Shown here: piece by piece, positions 5,927 to 6,894 of the stretch
How the letters are laid out: each line of letters begins with the position of its first letter
How positions within the stretch are numbered: position 1 is the first letter of the stretch
NCBI GenBank assembly: GCA_011390695.1
Contig: JAABRW010000029.1
Location: forward strand, 1 to 6,894
Direction of reading: 5' to 3'
From: Desulfotignum sp.
GTDB taxonomy: Bacteria; Desulfobacterota; Desulfobacteria; Desulfobacterales; Desulfobacteraceae
Length of the DNA stretch: 6,894 nucleotides
Notes under the pieces: generated by a model
Databases searched by the model: none
What the model was told of the DNA's origin: nothing
Seen by the model: the letters and a program-made list of their open reading frames with translations, nothing else
Made by a program: the position numbers and the translations under genes

Positions 5927-6894
5927 ATGAAACCAACCGATCATGCTGTTAAAAAAAAACTGCTGGACAAAGGGGTGATCATGCCCAGTCCGGATACGGT
6001 GTTTATTGCTGATGACATAGATCCGGAGCGCATTTCAGGGGATAAGGTGACCATATTCGGCGGATCCAGAATATGGGGTAAAAACACCCTGATCCTGGGG
6101 GGAACAAAAATCGGATATGAAGCACCGGTGAGTATGGAAAACTGCATGCTTGGAAAAAATGTCCGGCTTAACGGGGGATTTTTCCAGGAAGCGGTTTTTC
6201 TGGGGGATAATGTGTTTGGGTCCAACGCCCATGTGAGATCCGGCACCATCCTGGAGGAACAGGCCGGGGCTGCCCATACGGTAGGGCTCAAACAGACCAT
6301 TTTGTTTCCCTTTGTCGTTTTAGGCAGCCTGATCAATTTCTGCGACTGCTTCATGGCCGGGGGCACAAGCCGCAAAGACCATTCAGAGGTGGGGTCTTCC
6401 TTTGTGCATTTTAATTATACCCCCAACCAGGACAAGGCCACTGCTTCCATGATGGGCAATGTGCACCAGGGTGTGATGCTGGACCAGCATCCCATTTTCC
6501 TGGGAGGGCAGGGGGGAATTGTCGGGCCGGTGCGTATCGGTTTCGGCTGCCTGACAGGGGCAGGCAGTATTGTCCGCAAAGATGAGGAACGCTTGGATAG
6601 AATGATTCTGGCTGCAGGAACAAAATCGGTTTCCCTGCCCAGGCGCCCGGGTCTGCATACCGGTGCTGTCCGGATATTCAATCACAATATCCGGTATATC
6701 GCCGCCCTCACAGCCTTGGGTGCCTGGTATATGCATGTACGTCCCATTTTTGCAACAGACGATTTGTCCAAAAAACTGGTGGCCGGTCTCCAGAAAACCC
6801 TGGCCGGGTGTATCCGGGAACGTATCAGGCAGCTGGAAAAATTTTGTGACACACTGGGAACATCTCCGACCTGTGACAAGATCCTGGCAGGCAT
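5927..6894 (+). CDS. Left-handed beta-helix (hexapeptide-repeat) protein resembling the acyltransferase half of GlmU, 3' end cut by the window
   Basis: The frame is open for 322 codons to the right edge. The N-terminus KKKLLDKGVIMPSPDTVFI (9-27) resembles the linker and first coil entering the GlmU beta-helix. Imperfect hexapeptide turns follow (IWGKN, KIGYE, MLGKN, FLGDN, with asparagine after the turn). Residues 129-220 line up with the GlmU active-site region: HFNYTPNQDK (161-170, compare NY..x..K), then FLGGQGGIVGPVRIGFGCLTG (191-211) and AGSIVRKD, like the GlmU stretch ending GAGTTVTRD. After about 245 comes a helical segment unlike GlmU. The N-terminal uridylyltransferase domain is absent, so this is not ordinary GlmU. 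A UDP-sugar acyltransferase or pyrophosphorylase-related role in amino-sugar metabolism is plausible from the fold and the neighbouring pgi, but is inference. A second in-frame ATG at 5981 has a good AAAGGGG five bases upstream. I prefer 5927 because the homology-like region starts before 5981. Confidence 0.75.
   Translation, partial: MKPTDHAVKKKLLDKGVIMPSPDTVFIADDIDPERISGDKVTIFGGSRIWGKNTLILGGTKIGYEAPVSMENCMLGKNVRLNGGFFQEAVFLGDNVFGSNAHVRSGTILEEQAGAAHTVGLKQTILFPFVVLGSLINFCDCFMAGGTSRKDHSEVGSSFVHFNYTPNQDKATASMMGNVHQGVMLDQHPIFLGGQGGIVGPVRIGFGCLTGAGSIVRKDEERLDRMILAAGTKSVSLPRRPGLHTGAVRIFNHNIRYIAALTALGAWYMHVRPIFATDDLSKKLVAGLQKTLAGCIRERIRQLEKFCDTLGTSPTCDKILAG

Noticed and set aside
5941..6375. 144-residue open frame on the minus strand
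   Set aside because: It is antisense to the hexapeptide-repeat gene, which has clear coil periodicity and GlmU-like motifs. The translation looks like shadow sequence.

Overview
The window reads as a stretch of a free-living, mid-GC Gram-negative chromosome, probably a sulfate-reducing deltaproteobacterium (Desulfobacterota, Desulfobacteraceae-like). That assignment is an inference from protein style (an NtrC-type regulator, a periplasmic branched-chain-type binding protein, a GlmU-like beta-helix protein beside pgi); no rRNA or other marker is present. All six genes look like ordinary chromosomal genes. I see no CRISPR array, tRNA, rRNA, transposase or phage gene.

Layout. (1) 1-1174, minus strand: a periplasmic substrate-binding protein of a branched-chain-amino-acid-type (Liv/HAAT) ABC transporter, complete at its N-terminus and cut by the left edge near its C-terminus. 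(2) 1175-1411: its upstream region, with an 11-bp inverted repeat around a weak promoter and a 14-bp perfect palindrome. (3) 2893-1412, minus strand: a two-gene unit. It encodes a stand-alone CheY-like receiver followed, 9 bp later and in the same frame, by a sigma-54 activator (AAA+ plus Fis-type HTH) that lacks a receiver. Together they are the parts of one NtrC-type response regulator divided by a single TAA. (4) 2894-3195: a 302-bp divergent intergenic region with outward promoter candidates and a 71-bp repeat element with 12-bp terminal inverted repeats. (5) 3196-4203, plus strand: fabH (beta-ketoacyl-ACP synthase III). (6) 5810-4200, minus strand: pgi (glucose-6-phosphate isomerase), convergent with fabH and with its stop codon interlocked with fabH's. 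(7) 5811-5926: a compact divergent promoter region in which the two -35 boxes form a 16-bp perfect palindrome that overlaps a second dyad. (8) 5927-6894, plus strand: a left-handed beta-helix protein resembling the acyltransferase half of GlmU, cut by the right edge.

Functional links. pgi produces fructose-6-phosphate, the entry point to the hexosamine/UDP-GlcNAc pathway. The divergent beta-helix protein looks like a sugar-nucleotide acyltransferase or pyrophosphorylase relative, so the shared operator-like promoter may co-regulate hexose-phosphate use and amino-sugar synthesis (inference). The split regulator needs a sigma-54 promoter and a sensor kinase, and neither is identifiable here.

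I found no wholly new system. The points most worth a second look are the split NtrC regulator, the symmetric pgi divergent promoter with a probably leaderless partner gene, and the mobile-looking repeat in the fabH leader.
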